A stretch of 64,000 nt of DNA, from contig CACHEH010000001.1 in the NCBI GenBank assembly GCA_902578805.1, forward strand, positions 124,001 through 188,000, written 5' to 3'. This document shows, one piece after another, positions 8,782 through 17,321 of this stretch. Source of the stretch: an uncultured SAR116 cluster alpha proteobacterium. GTDB lineage: Bacteria > Pseudomonadota > Alphaproteobacteria > Puniceispirillales > Marisalimonadaceae. The position numbers were made by a program, and so were the translations under genes. The notes below the pieces were generated by a model, which was not told where the DNA came from, did not search any database, and saw nothing but the letters and a program-made list of their open reading frames with translations. The number at the start of each line of letters is the position of its first letter. Position 1 is the stretch's first letter.

Positions 8782-9543
8782 TCACTCTCTTAAAATCATA
8801 GATAATAGCTTCTTTTGTTCAATGTTTCTAAATTCTTTTTCCATTAAATCTAAATCACTAACATTATTTATAGAAGGATAATCTTTTTCTATAATAAAGC
8901 CCATCATATCAACGTTATTATCTAATAATTGTAATTGCTCTATGGATTCATTTTTGGAAAATGTTGAAGCAGCAAGATTTTTTATGTTCAAAAGAAAATT
9001 TCTCTCAAATGACATTATTCCTAACATTTTATAAACATATTTTTTTTGATTTTCGTAATCAGTTATATAAGGTGATTTTCTAAAACAATTTTTAATATAA
9101 TTATCATCTAATGAACATTTTACTGATGAAACATCATGTAACATTTTTTTATTCGTTACTGGCGAAACTATATTAAAAAAACTAGCTTTATTTTTTTTTA
9201 TGAAATTAATGAAAGAAGTTATTGTATCTGGTTCAACACAAGGTTCATCTCCTTGTAATAGTATAATATTATTACTTTCAATTTTTCTTGCAGCCTCAGC
9301 TATTCTATGAGTACCGTTAATATGACTTTGAGAAGTCAAGATAACTTCACCACAAAAATCTTTGATAACTGAAAAAATTTCTTTATCGCAAGTTGCTACT
9401 ACAACTTTGTCAACACCCTCTACAAGAAGTCCTCTTCTTCTAACATGTTCAATCATTGGAAGCCCGTGGATGTTGTGCAAGACTTTTCGTGGAAACCTTG
9501 TTGATGCCAATCGAGCAGGTATGATTATACTAAAGCTTGACAT
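8782..9543 (-). CDS. kdsB: KdsB-like CMP-ulosonate cytidylyltransferase
   Basis: 253 residues, the KdsB length. The N-terminal IPARLASTRFPRKVL is the CTP-binding motif (E. coli IPARYASTRLPGKPL), LLQGDEPCVEP matches the Q-G-D-E-P loop, and NGTHRIAEAA replaces the usual SGTERLAEV. The C-terminal SIEQLQLLD matches the H-I-E-x-L-E-Q-L block with His changed to Ser. It should activate Kdo or a related 3-deoxy-ulosonic acid with CTP. It sits 6 nt after the CBS-domain gene and shares an operon with a KdsA-like synthase. The altered motifs suggest a substrate other than housekeeping Kdo, but this is not proven. Confidence 0.78.
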   Translation of the reverse strand: MSSFSIIIPARLASTRFPRKVLHNIHGLPMIEHVRRRGLLVEGVDKVVVATCDKEIFSVIKDFCGEVILTSQSHINGTHRIAEAARKIESNNIILLQGDEPCVEPDTITSFINFIKKNKASFFNIVSPVTNKKMLHDVSSVKCSLDDNYIKNCFRKSPYITDYENQKKYVYKMLGIMSFERNFLLNIKNLAASTFSKNESIEQLQLLDNNVDMMGFIIEKDYPSINNVSDLDLMEKEFRNIEQKKLLSMILRE

Positions 9544-9549
9544 AATTTA

Positions 9550-9996
9550 TTAACGAATTATTTCTTTTTCAGATTTAGGTGTTTTAATCAAAAACTCAAT
9601 AGCTGGATGTAAATGAAAAAGACCAACTAATTTATGATTTTTATCAACTACCGGTAAATCCCAAATTTTTTTTTGTTCCATCAATGAAATAGCCTCCGAA
9701 AATTTGGTCTCTGGATAAATAGTAAAAGGATTTAAAGTCATATGATCATTAACATCTTCCATAAATAAAGCTGATAAAGGTTTTTGAATGTTTAATAACA
9801 TTCTTCTAATATCACCATCTGTAATCAAACCTAATAGTTGATTTTTATTGTCAACTATACATGTTATTCCTATCTTAAAAAAAGACATTTTTTCAAGCGT
9901 TTCTTTAATTATTTTTTCTTTATCAACTACTGGAAAGCTCTTTGTTGACATCATTACCATACTAACTTCTGGATCATTTTTAGGATGTATGGACAT
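9550..9996 (-). CDS. stand-alone CBS-pair protein (KdsD-type CBS region without isomerase domain)
   Basis: 148 residues comprising two CBS repeats (about 12-70 and 80-140), with LLGLITDGDIRRML and DLPVVDKNHKLVGLFHLHPA. This is how the C-terminal half of arabinose-5-phosphate isomerase KdsD/KpsF reads, but the N-terminal SIS isomerase domain is absent. The start is set at ATG 9996 because GGAG lies just upstream; a TTG at 10008 would place the start upstream of that site. The gene overlaps the KdsA-like 3' end by 17 nt and is followed by the KdsB-like gene after 6 nt, so the three are coupled. A regulatory, nucleotide-sensing subunit is one possibility. Confidence 0.8.
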   Translation of the reverse strand: MSIHPKNDPEVSMVMMSTKSFPVVDKEKIIKETLEKMSFFKIGITCIVDNKNQLLGLITDGDIRRMLLNIQKPLSALFMEDVNDHMTLNPFTIYPETKFSEAISLMEQKKIWDLPVVDKNHKLVGLFHLHPAIEFLIKTPKSEKEIIR

Positions 9997-10864
9997 TATC
10001 TTCTCCAAATTTATTAATTAACTCTAAAAATTTTGAATGCATCTCTACAGCTTGTGACAAAATTAATTTTAAATATTTTAAGTCTAAAACTGTGTTTGAG
10101 TCTGACAAGGCTTTTGATGGATTATCGTGAACCTCCATAAAAAGTGCATTGACCCCCATCCCCATAGCAGCTCTTACTAAACTTGGAATAAATTCCCTTT
10201 GTCCTCCTGAGATAGATCCCATTGAAGTTGGAAGTTGTATTGAGTGAGTGGCGTCATAGCAAACAGGATATCCTGTTTGAGCCATGATTGGTAATGATGT
10301 GAAATCATTAACAAGCATATTATATCCAAAAAACGTTCCTCTTTCAGTAAGTAAAACATCATTACAACCAAAAGATTCAAGTTTTCTTACAGAGTTTTTC
10401 ATATTCCATGGACTCATAAACTGTCCTTTTTTTAAATGTACTGGCCTTCCTGTAAAAGCCGCTTCTCTTAAAATACTAGTTTGTCTACATAAATATGCAG
10501 GAATTTGAACTAAATCACAAACCTCTCCGACAGCAGCAGCATCTTTGGCTTCAGAAAAATCAGATACCACTGGAATATTAAAAGTGTCCCTTGTTGACTG
10601 TAATATCTTTAATCCTTCTTCTAGGCCCACACCATGAAAGCTATCTGGTGACGATCTGCAATCTTTATCATAACAAGACTTAAATACCCATTTTAATTTT
10701 AATTCGTCACAAACTATTTTAATTTTTTCTGCCATATACATATTATGATCATAATTTTCAATAGCACATGGACCGCCAATAAATACCAAGGGTAATTTCT
10801 TGCCTACTTTAACTGGTTTTATTTTTCCATAACCAATTGAAATAATTTTATTTGTTTTTTTCAT
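9980..10864 (-). CDS. kdsA: KdsA-like 3-deoxy-octulosonate-8-phosphate synthase, variant active site
   Basis: 294 residues, DAHP/KDO8P-synthase TIM barrel. Cys33 in GGPCAIE indicates the metal-dependent class (E. coli KdsA has Asn there). VQIPAYLCRQTSILREAA, LLTERGTFFGYN, CYDATHSIQLP and EVHDNPSKALSD all align with KdsA blocks. The nearly invariant K-A-N-R-S motif that helps bind substrates reads KDCRSS here (residues 67-72). The family condenses phosphoenolpyruvate with arabinose-5-phosphate. The altered motif and the operon with PseB and an RmlD-like reductase suggest a related substrate, which is inference. It lies 16 nt downstream of the reductase gene. Confidence 0.82.
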   Translation of the reverse strand: MKKTNKIISIGYGKIKPVKVGKKLPLVFIGGPCAIENYDHNMYMAEKIKIVCDELKLKWVFKSCYDKDCRSSPDSFHGVGLEEGLKILQSTRDTFNIPVVSDFSEAKDAAAVGEVCDLVQIPAYLCRQTSILREAAFTGRPVHLKKGQFMSPWNMKNSVRKLESFGCNDVLLTERGTFFGYNMLVNDFTSLPIMAQTGYPVCYDATHSIQLPTSMGSISGGQREFIPSLVRAAMGMGVNALFMEVHDNPSKALSDSNTVLDLKYLKLILSQAVEMHSKFLELINKFGEDNVHTS

Positions 10865-10880
10865 ATTAAACTCACACTCT

Positions 10881-11780
10881 TTATAAATTCATAATATCTT
10901 CTCTTATACCATCTTTAATATCTATAAAAAGATGTTTGATATTTTCGTCAACAGTTCCACAGTTAAAATTTAATTTCTTAGATATTTTTGAATTATTTAT
11001 ACTTGTATCTTCTGGTCGAATAGTGAGATGACTTTGATTTTTAATGCTTATAGGTATTATAAGATTTTTATCTAGTTTCAAGATTTCACTTAACAAGATT
11101 CCAAAATCATATTTAGATATTCTGTCATTAGAACTTACATTAAATATTCCACTTGCTTTGGTTTCATAGAGCTTCAATATTATTTTAATCAGATTATATA
11201 TTGATACTGGTGAAAAATAAGCATCTTTAAAAAGGTAAATCTTTTTATTTTGTAATACACTATTAATAATTCTATCACTAAAGGAATATCTGTATTTTGG
11301 TCCCCACCCAAAAAAATTAGTTCTTATAATTAATGCATCATGCATTTTTTTTTGCACTAACTTTTCAGCCAATAATTTTGTTTTTGCGTATTCATTAATA
11401 GCGTGAGTGTCATCTTTTTCAGTTGTCATAGGCTTAATGCCACATGATAAATGGTCAGTTGATATATGAACAAGCTTAGATTTATACTTTAGACACAATG
11501 ATATAATATTATCTAAAAAAGTAACGTTAGTTTTTTTGGCTATTTTTGGATTGATTTCACATAATTCAATATCTGTGATTGCAACAGTATTTATAACTAA
11601 TTCAGGTTTGAATAAAGAAAATACTTTATTAAGCGATATATTAAATTTATTAGATTTTGTAAAAGGAATAGCGATTTTTCTTTTATTAAGTAAGATGAAT
11701 ACTTCATGATGTTTTCTCAATCTCAAAGCTAGATTACTTCCTAGCAATCCCGAGCCTCCAGTGATTAAAATTTTTTTCAT
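10881..11780 (-). CDS. RmlD-like NAD(P)-dependent sugar reductase (extended SDR)
   Basis: 299 residues. GGSGLLGSNLALRL is the Rossmann motif, HISTDHLSCG and YAKTKLLAEKLV (Tyr-x-x-x-Lys) are the catalytic region, and the sequence reads most like dTDP-4-dehydrorhamnose reductase family members. Next to PseB, it could reduce the 4-keto group of the PseB product to a 2-acetamido-2,6-dideoxy sugar, similar in principle to UDP-FucNAc or UDP-QuiNAc pathways. It lies 7 nt after PseB and 16 nt before the KdsA-like gene. It lacks the C-terminal cupin-like extension of WbjC/FnlB. The substrate assignment comes from context only. Confidence 0.72.
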   Translation of the reverse strand: MKKILITGGSGLLGSNLALRLRKHHEVFILLNKRKIAIPFTKSNKFNISLNKVFSLFKPELVINTVAITDIELCEINPKIAKKTNVTFLDNIISLCLKYKSKLVHISTDHLSCGIKPMTTEKDDTHAINEYAKTKLLAEKLVQKKMHDALIIRTNFFGWGPKYRYSFSDRIINSVLQNKKIYLFKDAYFSPVSIYNLIKIILKLYETKASGIFNVSSNDRISKYDFGILLSEILKLDKNLIIPISIKNQSHLTIRPEDTSINNSKISKKLNFNCGTVDENIKHLFIDIKDGIREDIMNL

Positions 11781-11787
11781 TCTGTAA

Positions 11788-12807
11788 CTAAGTTTCGTTT
11801 ATATTATCTTTAATCCATTTTCTAAGTTCTTCAGACGTCATATATTCATTGTTAGAAAAAGAATCATAGATAAAGTCATTTTTGACTTGCTTGCCATTTC
11901 CAATTCTATTCTTATCTTTTGACCATCCGTGAATAGCTGGTAAGATTTTGAAATAATCTTTATATTCTATTGTATATGGAGCATCTTCGATACCTATCAT
12001 TTGTTCATGTATTTTTTCACCAGGTCGAATTCCTATTATTTCAATCTTGGCATTGGGATCAACTGCTTTTGCTATTTCCATAATATTCATCGAAGGAATT
12101 TTTTTTATAAATATTTCACCCCCATGCATTTCATTTATAGATTTCCACACCAACTCTATAGCTTGATCTAGACTAATCATGAATCTGGTCATTCTTTTAT
12201 CTGTTATAGGAAATAAGCCATTTTTCTTAATACTCATAAAATAAGGAATGACAGACCCTCTTGAATTCATTACATTACCATATCTAACAACTGCAAACTT
12301 AGTTTGATGAGATTTATTATTAGAGTTGGCTGCTAAAAAAAGCTTATCAGCTGCTAATTTTGTTGCTCCATATAGATTAATAGGATTACTTGCTTTATCA
12401 GTAGACAAAGCTATAACTCTTTCTATTTTTTGATTTATGCATGCATCAATTAAATTCATAGCACCATCAATATTAGTTTTTATACATTCAAAAGGGTTAT
12501 ATTCTGCAATTGGAACAATTTTAGTTGCTGCAGCATGTATCACCAAATCTATTGCATCTAATGCTCTATATAATCTTTCCTTGTCTCTTATATCACCAAT
12601 CATAAATTTTATTCTTTTATCATTTTTGTACTCATGAGCCATTTCCCACTGTTTTATTTCATCTCGCGAGTAAATAACAATTTTAACATTTGGAAATTTT
12701 TTTAAGGTTGAAGATACAAATGCATTTCCAAAAGAACCTGTGCCACCAGTTACTAAAATCTTTTTATGATCTAAATTATAATTATTAAGATTTTTCATTT
12801 TGTTCAA
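11788..12807 (-). CDS. pseB: PseB-like UDP-GlcNAc 4,6-dehydratase (inverting)
   Basis: 339 residues. GGTGSFG (21-27), YSRDEIKQWEM, GDIRDKERLYRAL, HAAATKIVPIAEYNPFE, LSTDKASNPINLYGATK (Tyr146, Lys150) and VRYGNVMNSRGSVIPYF follow PseB/FlaA1 almost block by block, including the NPFECIKTNI segment that separates PseB from WbjB/FnlA. The reaction converts UDP-GlcNAc to the 4-keto-6-deoxy-L-arabino sugar, usually the first step to pseudaminic acid. None of the nearby genes is an obvious PseC, PseG or PseI, so the product may instead go to the adjacent RmlD-like reductase. It is first in the minus operon, divergent from the SDR gene across about 119 nt. Confidence 0.9.
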   Translation of the reverse strand: MNKMKNLNNYNLDHKKILVTGGTGSFGNAFVSSTLKKFPNVKIVIYSRDEIKQWEMAHEYKNDKRIKFMIGDIRDKERLYRALDAIDLVIHAAATKIVPIAEYNPFECIKTNIDGAMNLIDACINQKIERVIALSTDKASNPINLYGATKLAADKLFLAANSNNKSHQTKFAVVRYGNVMNSRGSVIPYFMSIKKNGLFPITDKRMTRFMISLDQAIELVWKSINEMHGGEIFIKKIPSMNIMEIAKAVDPNAKIEIIGIRPGEKIHEQMIGIEDAPYTIEYKDYFKILPAIHGWSKDKNRIGNGKQVKNDFIYDSFSNNEYMTSEELRKWIKDNINET

Positions 12808-12926
12808 ATTCTACTTATTAACTTATTTGCATACTACATGATTTGATAAAAAATTTAATTAAAATTTTAGATTTATATCTTACTTTTAATATGGTAATTA
12901 TTTAGAAAATATTCTGGATGTATCAA

Positions 12927-13907
12927 ATGAAAGTAATAGTCACAGGAGGTGCAGGTTTTATCGGAAGTCATTTAGTTGACAAACTCCTGGCTAACGGTGA
13001 CGAAGTTACGGTATTAGATAATTTTAGCACTGGTCGTATTGAAAATTTAAAACACATACAAAACCACATTGAAATAATTGAGGGTAATCTTAATAATTTA
13101 AATAATTTGAACGATTTAATAAAAGATAAACAATGGGTTTTTCATCTTGCTGCTCTTGCAGATATAGTTCCAAGCATTCAAAATCCAAAACAATATTTCG
13201 AAGCAAATGTAACTGGAACTCTAAACCTTTTAGAAGCTTGCATAGATCAGAACATATCTAAATTTATATACGCTGCTTCATCATCTTGTTATGGCATTCC
13301 TAAAATCTATCCTACCCCGGAAACTGCAAAAATTAATACAGAATATCCATATGCCCTTACCAAAAGATTGGGTGAAGAATTAGTTATGCATTGGGCAAAT
13401 ATTTATAATATTCCTGCTATTTCACTAAGATTATTTAACGTTTATGGACCAAGATCCAGAACTTCAGGAACCTATGGGGCAGTTTTTGGGGTTTTTCTTG
13501 CTCAGAAGCTTGCCAAAAAACCTTTTACAGTAGTTGGAGATGGTATGCAGACAAGAGATTTTACTTTTGTTTCTGACGTGGTCGACGCTATGCTTGTTGC
13601 AGCACATTCAAATATTATAAATGAGGTATTTAATGTTGGGAGTGGAAAAACCATTTCTATAAACCAAATCGTCAAATTATTAAAAGGAAATTGTGTATTT
13701 ATACCTGAAAGACCTGGTGAACCAAAAGTAACATTTGCCAATATAGAAAAAATAAGAGACCAACTAAATTGGTCACCAAAAATTTCAATTGAAAAAGGCA
13801 TTAATATCTTACTTAATAATATTGACTATTGGAAGAATGCTCCTGTTTGGACACCAAAAACTATATCCGACGCTACAAAGGATTGGTTTCGTTATTTAGA
13901 TAATTAA
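12927..13907 (+). CDS. NDP-sugar epimerase (extended SDR, GalE/WbpP-like)
   Basis: 326 residues. VTGGAGFIGSHLVDKLL is the NAD motif, AASSSCYG and YALTKRLGEELV (Tyr-x-x-x-Lys) the catalytic region, and RLFNVYGPRSRTSGTYGAV the sugar-binding loop of UDP-glucose/GlcNAc-type 4-epimerases. The C-terminus ends with an unusual tail (VWTPKTISDATKDWFRYL) beyond the SDR fold. ATG 12927 is preferred over ATG 12918 because GG lies a suitable distance upstream and family members begin MKVIVTGG. It opens the long plus-strand operon and is followed after 204 nt by a methyltransferase. The exact substrate is unknown. Confidence 0.8.
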   Translation: MKVIVTGGAGFIGSHLVDKLLANGDEVTVLDNFSTGRIENLKHIQNHIEIIEGNLNNLNNLNDLIKDKQWVFHLAALADIVPSIQNPKQYFEANVTGTLNLLEACIDQNISKFIYAASSSCYGIPKIYPTPETAKINTEYPYALTKRLGEELVMHWANIYNIPAISLRLFNVYGPRSRTSGTYGAVFGVFLAQKLAKKPFTVVGDGMQTRDFTFVSDVVDAMLVAAHSNIINEVFNVGSGKTISINQIVKLLKGNCVFIPERPGEPKVTFANIEKIRDQLNWSPKISIEKGINILLNNIDYWKNAPVWTPKTISDATKDWFRYLDN

Positions 13908-14111
13908 ACTAATAATTTGTAGATTTATATATAATATAACTATATGTGTGCTTTGTGATATTATCATGTAATAAATTTATTTTTTCAATACTATTTTAGA
14001 TCAAGAAATAGTTTTAACATTTACATTTAGTATGGATAATAATTTATTTTTCTTTACATAATAGCAAAATATACCTATTAAAATAATTTAAATTATTTCA
14101 AAGATTCTCTT

Positions 14112-14783
14112 ATGAACCAACCTCAGTCTAAATTATTTCTTCAGTCGCTCCACAACTCTACAAAACGAAATTATATGGAAAGAATGATAAATGACAAGGT
14201 TCATTGTAGTAATGTAGCATCACTTTATGGAAGAGAATATTGGGACGGAGAAAGAAAATATGGTTATGGGGGATATCATTACATTCCTGGTAGATGGCAT
14301 AACTTGGCAAGTAAATTAATAAATGAATATAAAATCGATAAAAATTCTAAAGTTTTAGATATTGGATGTGGAAAAGGATATCTTATCAAAGAGTTCAAAT
14401 TATTAATACCTGAATTAGAAATTAATGGTTTAGATATATCAAGTTATGCAGTTAAAAACTCACATGAAGATATAAAAAACAAAGTATCTATTTTTGATGC
14501 TAGAAACAATTTTAATTTTGAAGATAAAACCTTTGATCTAGTAATTTCATTGGGAGTTCTTCATAACTTTAAAATAAATGAAATAGCAAAAACAATTCAA
14601 GAAATTGAAAGAATAGGCAAAGACAAATATCTGATGGTTGAAAGTTATAGAAATAGTCAAGAATTGTTTAATCTTCAATGTTGGGCTTTAACTGCACAAA
14701 CTTTTTTTGAAGAAAATGAATGGGTTTGGTTTTTTAAGCAATTTAATTACACTGGAGATTATGAATTTATTTTCTTTGAATAA
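14112..14783 (+). CDS. class I SAM-dependent methyltransferase
   Basis: 223 residues. KVLDIGCGKGYLIKEF (about 85-100) is motif I, INGLDISSYAV carries the acidic SAM ribose ligand, and FDLVISLGVLHN is motif II/post-II. The N-terminal 75 residues (YWDGERKYGYGGYHYIPGR) recur in methyltransferases of polysaccharide clusters. The substrate is probably a sugar of the product made by the following genes, 48 nt downstream. No signal or membrane segment. The start at ATG 14112 lacks a clear Shine-Dalgarno. Confidence 0.78.
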   Translation: MNQPQSKLFLQSLHNSTKRNYMERMINDKVHCSNVASLYGREYWDGERKYGYGGYHYIPGRWHNLASKLINEYKIDKNSKVLDIGCGKGYLIKEFKLLIPELEINGLDISSYAVKNSHEDIKNKVSIFDARNNFNFEDKTFDLVISLGVLHNFKINEIAKTIQEIERIGKDKYLMVESYRNSQELFNLQCWALTAQTFFEENEWVWFFKQFNYTGDYEFIFFE

Positions 14784-14831
14784 AATAATTTTAAATTAAT
14801 TGGTAATTTAATAGTTTAAATATATGGTTTA

Positions 14832-16331
14832 ATGGTTAAAAAAAATTCTAAGATTATTACAGATGATATTATTAAACAAGACGGTTCATGTGTTTTATGT
14901 TATGGTCATTTTAACATTATTCATCCGGGGCATTTAAGATTTCTAGAATTTGCCTCTAAGCACGGTACTTTGCTTAAAGTATTTCTTCAAAATGATAAAC
15001 ATTTAAATTCTTCGGAAAAAAAATATTTTTTCAATCAAACTGACAGGGCTAATGCTTTAGCATCTCTAGAACTAATTGATCAAGTTATAATACAAAAAAA
15101 ACTAGATTTAATAGAAATAATTGACATTTTAAAGCCACAATTTCTTATACTTGGTAAAGAACATGAAAACAAAGGTCCATTGAATACAGCTTTGATAAGG
15201 CAAAAAATGACTTCTATTAAAGGAAAAGTTGTTTTTCATTCTGGCACAACCCAATACTCAAATTCTGAACTAAAAATGAACCAAGATTCAAATCAAAACC
15301 AAGTTTTTGCATTAGCTTGCAGAAGAAGAGGAATTGATGAGATAAAATTAAAAAAATTAATAACTAAATTTGATAAAGCCTCTTTACTTGTTCTAGGTGA
15401 CACTATAGTTGATCAATATATAGCATGTGATCCGTTAGGTATGAGCTCAGAAGCACCTGTCATAGTAGTTAAAGAGTTAGAATCCGAAGAATATTTAGGT
15501 GGTGCAGGAATTGTTGCGGCACACTTAAGCGCGCTAGGTGCGAACACAAAATTTATTTCTGTTGTTGGAGATGACACATACTCTAAACTAGCTGAAAATA
15601 AACTTATAAAACATAATATTTCTCATGATTTATTTATTGATGAGAGCAGACCAACCACTTTTAAAATAAGATATTTAGTTGATAATCAAAAAATATTTAG
15701 AGTTAGTAAATTAAAAGAGCATAACTTATCTAAGGAAATTGAAGATAAAGTTATAGAAAAATTATATGAGGTAGCAACAAAAATTTCGTCAATCTTAATT
15801 TGCGATTTTGTATACGGGGTTATTACACCAAGAATACTGAGTGAAATTTCAAATATTGTTAAAAAGTACAACCTCTTAGTTTTTGGTGATTTGCAATGCA
15901 GTAGTCAAGTTGGTAATATATCAAAATTTCAAAATTTTAATCTAATTTGTCCAACAGAAAGAGAAGCTAGAATTGGGATTAACAATAAAGATGATAGCGT
16001 CGAACAAGTATCAAATAAAATTTTAGATATTACACAATCAAGAAATTTAATCATGAAACTTGGTGCAAACGGATTTATTACATATGAAAAAACTAAATAT
16101 AATTTTATAGATAAAGAACATTTTCCAGCTTTAACTAAAAACCCTCTTGATGTTGCAGGAGCTGGAGATAGTTTGCTTGCTGGGGTTGCGTTAAGTTTAA
16201 CGTGTGGATCTGATATAATGACTGCTTCAGCTATTGGGGCTTATATGGCATCATTGGCAGTACAGTCAATAGGTAATAAATCAGTGGATAAAAAAACTTT
16301 GATCGAATACATAGAAAGGAATTTTTCTTGA
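14832..16331 (+). CDS. nucleotidyltransferase-PfkB kinase fusion (HldE activities in inverted order)
   Basis: 499 residues in two domains. Residues 18-148 are a cytidylyltransferase-like domain with the H-x-G-H motif (His31-Pro-Gly-His34 in GHFNIIHPGHL). Residues 180-499 are a PfkB/ribokinase-type kinase with GGAG at 223-226 and the catalytic GAGD at 443-446. HldE, the bifunctional heptose enzyme, has the kinase first and the nucleotidyltransferase second; here the order is reversed. The protein should phosphorylate a sugar or sugar phosphate at C1 and then nucleotidylate it. It overlaps the next SDR gene by 4 nt (TTGA). Downstream transketolase and HAD genes fit a heptose-like route. Confidence 0.85.
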   Translation: MVKKNSKIITDDIIKQDGSCVLCYGHFNIIHPGHLRFLEFASKHGTLLKVFLQNDKHLNSSEKKYFFNQTDRANALASLELIDQVIIQKKLDLIEIIDILKPQFLILGKEHENKGPLNTALIRQKMTSIKGKVVFHSGTTQYSNSELKMNQDSNQNQVFALACRRRGIDEIKLKKLITKFDKASLLVLGDTIVDQYIACDPLGMSSEAPVIVVKELESEEYLGGAGIVAAHLSALGANTKFISVVGDDTYSKLAENKLIKHNISHDLFIDESRPTTFKIRYLVDNQKIFRVSKLKEHNLSKEIEDKVIEKLYEVATKISSILICDFVYGVITPRILSEISNIVKKYNLLVFGDLQCSSQVGNISKFQNFNLICPTEREARIGINNKDDSVEQVSNKILDITQSRNLIMKLGANGFITYEKTKYNFIDKEHFPALTKNPLDVAGAGDSLLAGVALSLTCGSDIMTASAIGAYMASLAVQSIGNKSVDKKTLIEYIERNFS

Positions 16332-17314
16332 AGAAAAAGAATATTTTTATAACTGGTGGTGCAGGTTACGTTGGAACTTTACTAACAAAAAAACTTTTAC
16401 TTTTAGGCCATAGTGTAACTGTATACGATCTAATGATTTACGGTGAAAAAGTTCTTTCCTCCCACAAAAACCTTCATAAAATCAAGGGTGACATTAGAGA
16501 TATTCAAAAGATTAAAGACGCTATTAAAGGTCATGATACTATTATACATTTAGCATGCATATCAAATGATCCAAGTTTTGAATTGAACCCTAAATTGGGA
16601 AAATCCATTAATCTTGATAGCTTCAGACCTTTAGTTGAAATTAGTTTAGGTAATAAAGTTGAAAGATTTATTTATGCTTCTTCATCAAGTGTATATGGAA
16701 TTAAGAAAGATCTTAATGTTGAAGAAACAATGTCCTTAGAACCTCTAACAGATTATTCAAAATATAAAGCTGAATGCGAAAAAATTTTAAGTGAATATGT
16801 ATCAGATAATTTTACTTCAATAATACTTAGACCCGCAACTGTGTGCGGCTTTTCGCCACGTCAAAGACTAGACGTAGTTGTAAATATATTAACAAACTTA
16901 GCTTTTCATAGGAGAAAGATCAGCGTTTTTGGCGGAGATCAGTTAAGACCAAACATTCACATAAATGACATGGTTGACGCTTACATTAATCTATTATTCG
17001 CACCTAAAGAAATTGTAAATGGAGAAATATATAATGTTGGGTTTGAAAATCACTCAGTTCAAGAAATTGCCAATATCGTAAAAAAATGTATAGGTCAAGA
17101 CGTTGTTTTACAAACCATTCCCACCAATGATCACAGATCATATCATATTTCTTCCGATAAAATAAAAAAACAATTAGGTTTTACAGCTAGAAGAACAATA
17201 GATGAAGCTGTTCTAGACCTAAAGAAATCTTTTGAATTAGGTCTACTTCCTAATTCATTTGAAAATGAAAATTTTTATAACTTAAAAAAAATGCAATCTA
17301 TAAATCTACAATAG
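16328..17314 (+). CDS. extended SDR, NDP-sugar epimerase/dehydratase
   Basis: 328 residues. FITGGAGYVGTLLTKKLL binds the dinucleotide; ASSSSVYG and YSKYKAECEKIL carry the SDR catalytic Ser/Tyr/Lys. LRPATVCGFSPRQRLDVVVN replaces the usual R-x-x-N-V-Y-G-P loop and is found in SDRs of heptose and surface-glycan clusters. It starts at TTG 16328, overlapping the previous stop by 4 nt, with AAGGAA about 8 nt upstream. It probably oxidises, epimerises or dehydrates the NDP-sugar made by the fusion protein, giving a keto group for the two aminotransferases that follow. The exact reaction is unknown. Confidence 0.75.
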   Translation: MKKKNIFITGGAGYVGTLLTKKLLLLGHSVTVYDLMIYGEKVLSSHKNLHKIKGDIRDIQKIKDAIKGHDTIIHLACISNDPSFELNPKLGKSINLDSFRPLVEISLGNKVERFIYASSSSVYGIKKDLNVEETMSLEPLTDYSKYKAECEKILSEYVSDNFTSIILRPATVCGFSPRQRLDVVVNILTNLAFHRRKISVFGGDQLRPNIHINDMVDAYINLLFAPKEIVNGEIYNVGFENHSVQEIANIVKKCIGQDVVLQTIPTNDHRSYHISSDKIKKQLGFTARRTIDEAVLDLKKSFELGLLPNSFENENFYNLKKMQSINLQ

Positions 17315-17321
17315 GGATAAA

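Noticed and set aside
11788-12807. Full pseudaminic acid pathway from PseB
   Set aside because: No convincing PseC, PseG, PseH or PseI accompanies it; NeuB/NeuC-type genes here fit the legionaminic branch better.
13502-13801. 99-codon open frame antisense to the NDP-sugar epimerase at 12927
   Set aside because: It lies wholly opposite a well-conserved SDR gene and its translation shows no family motif.
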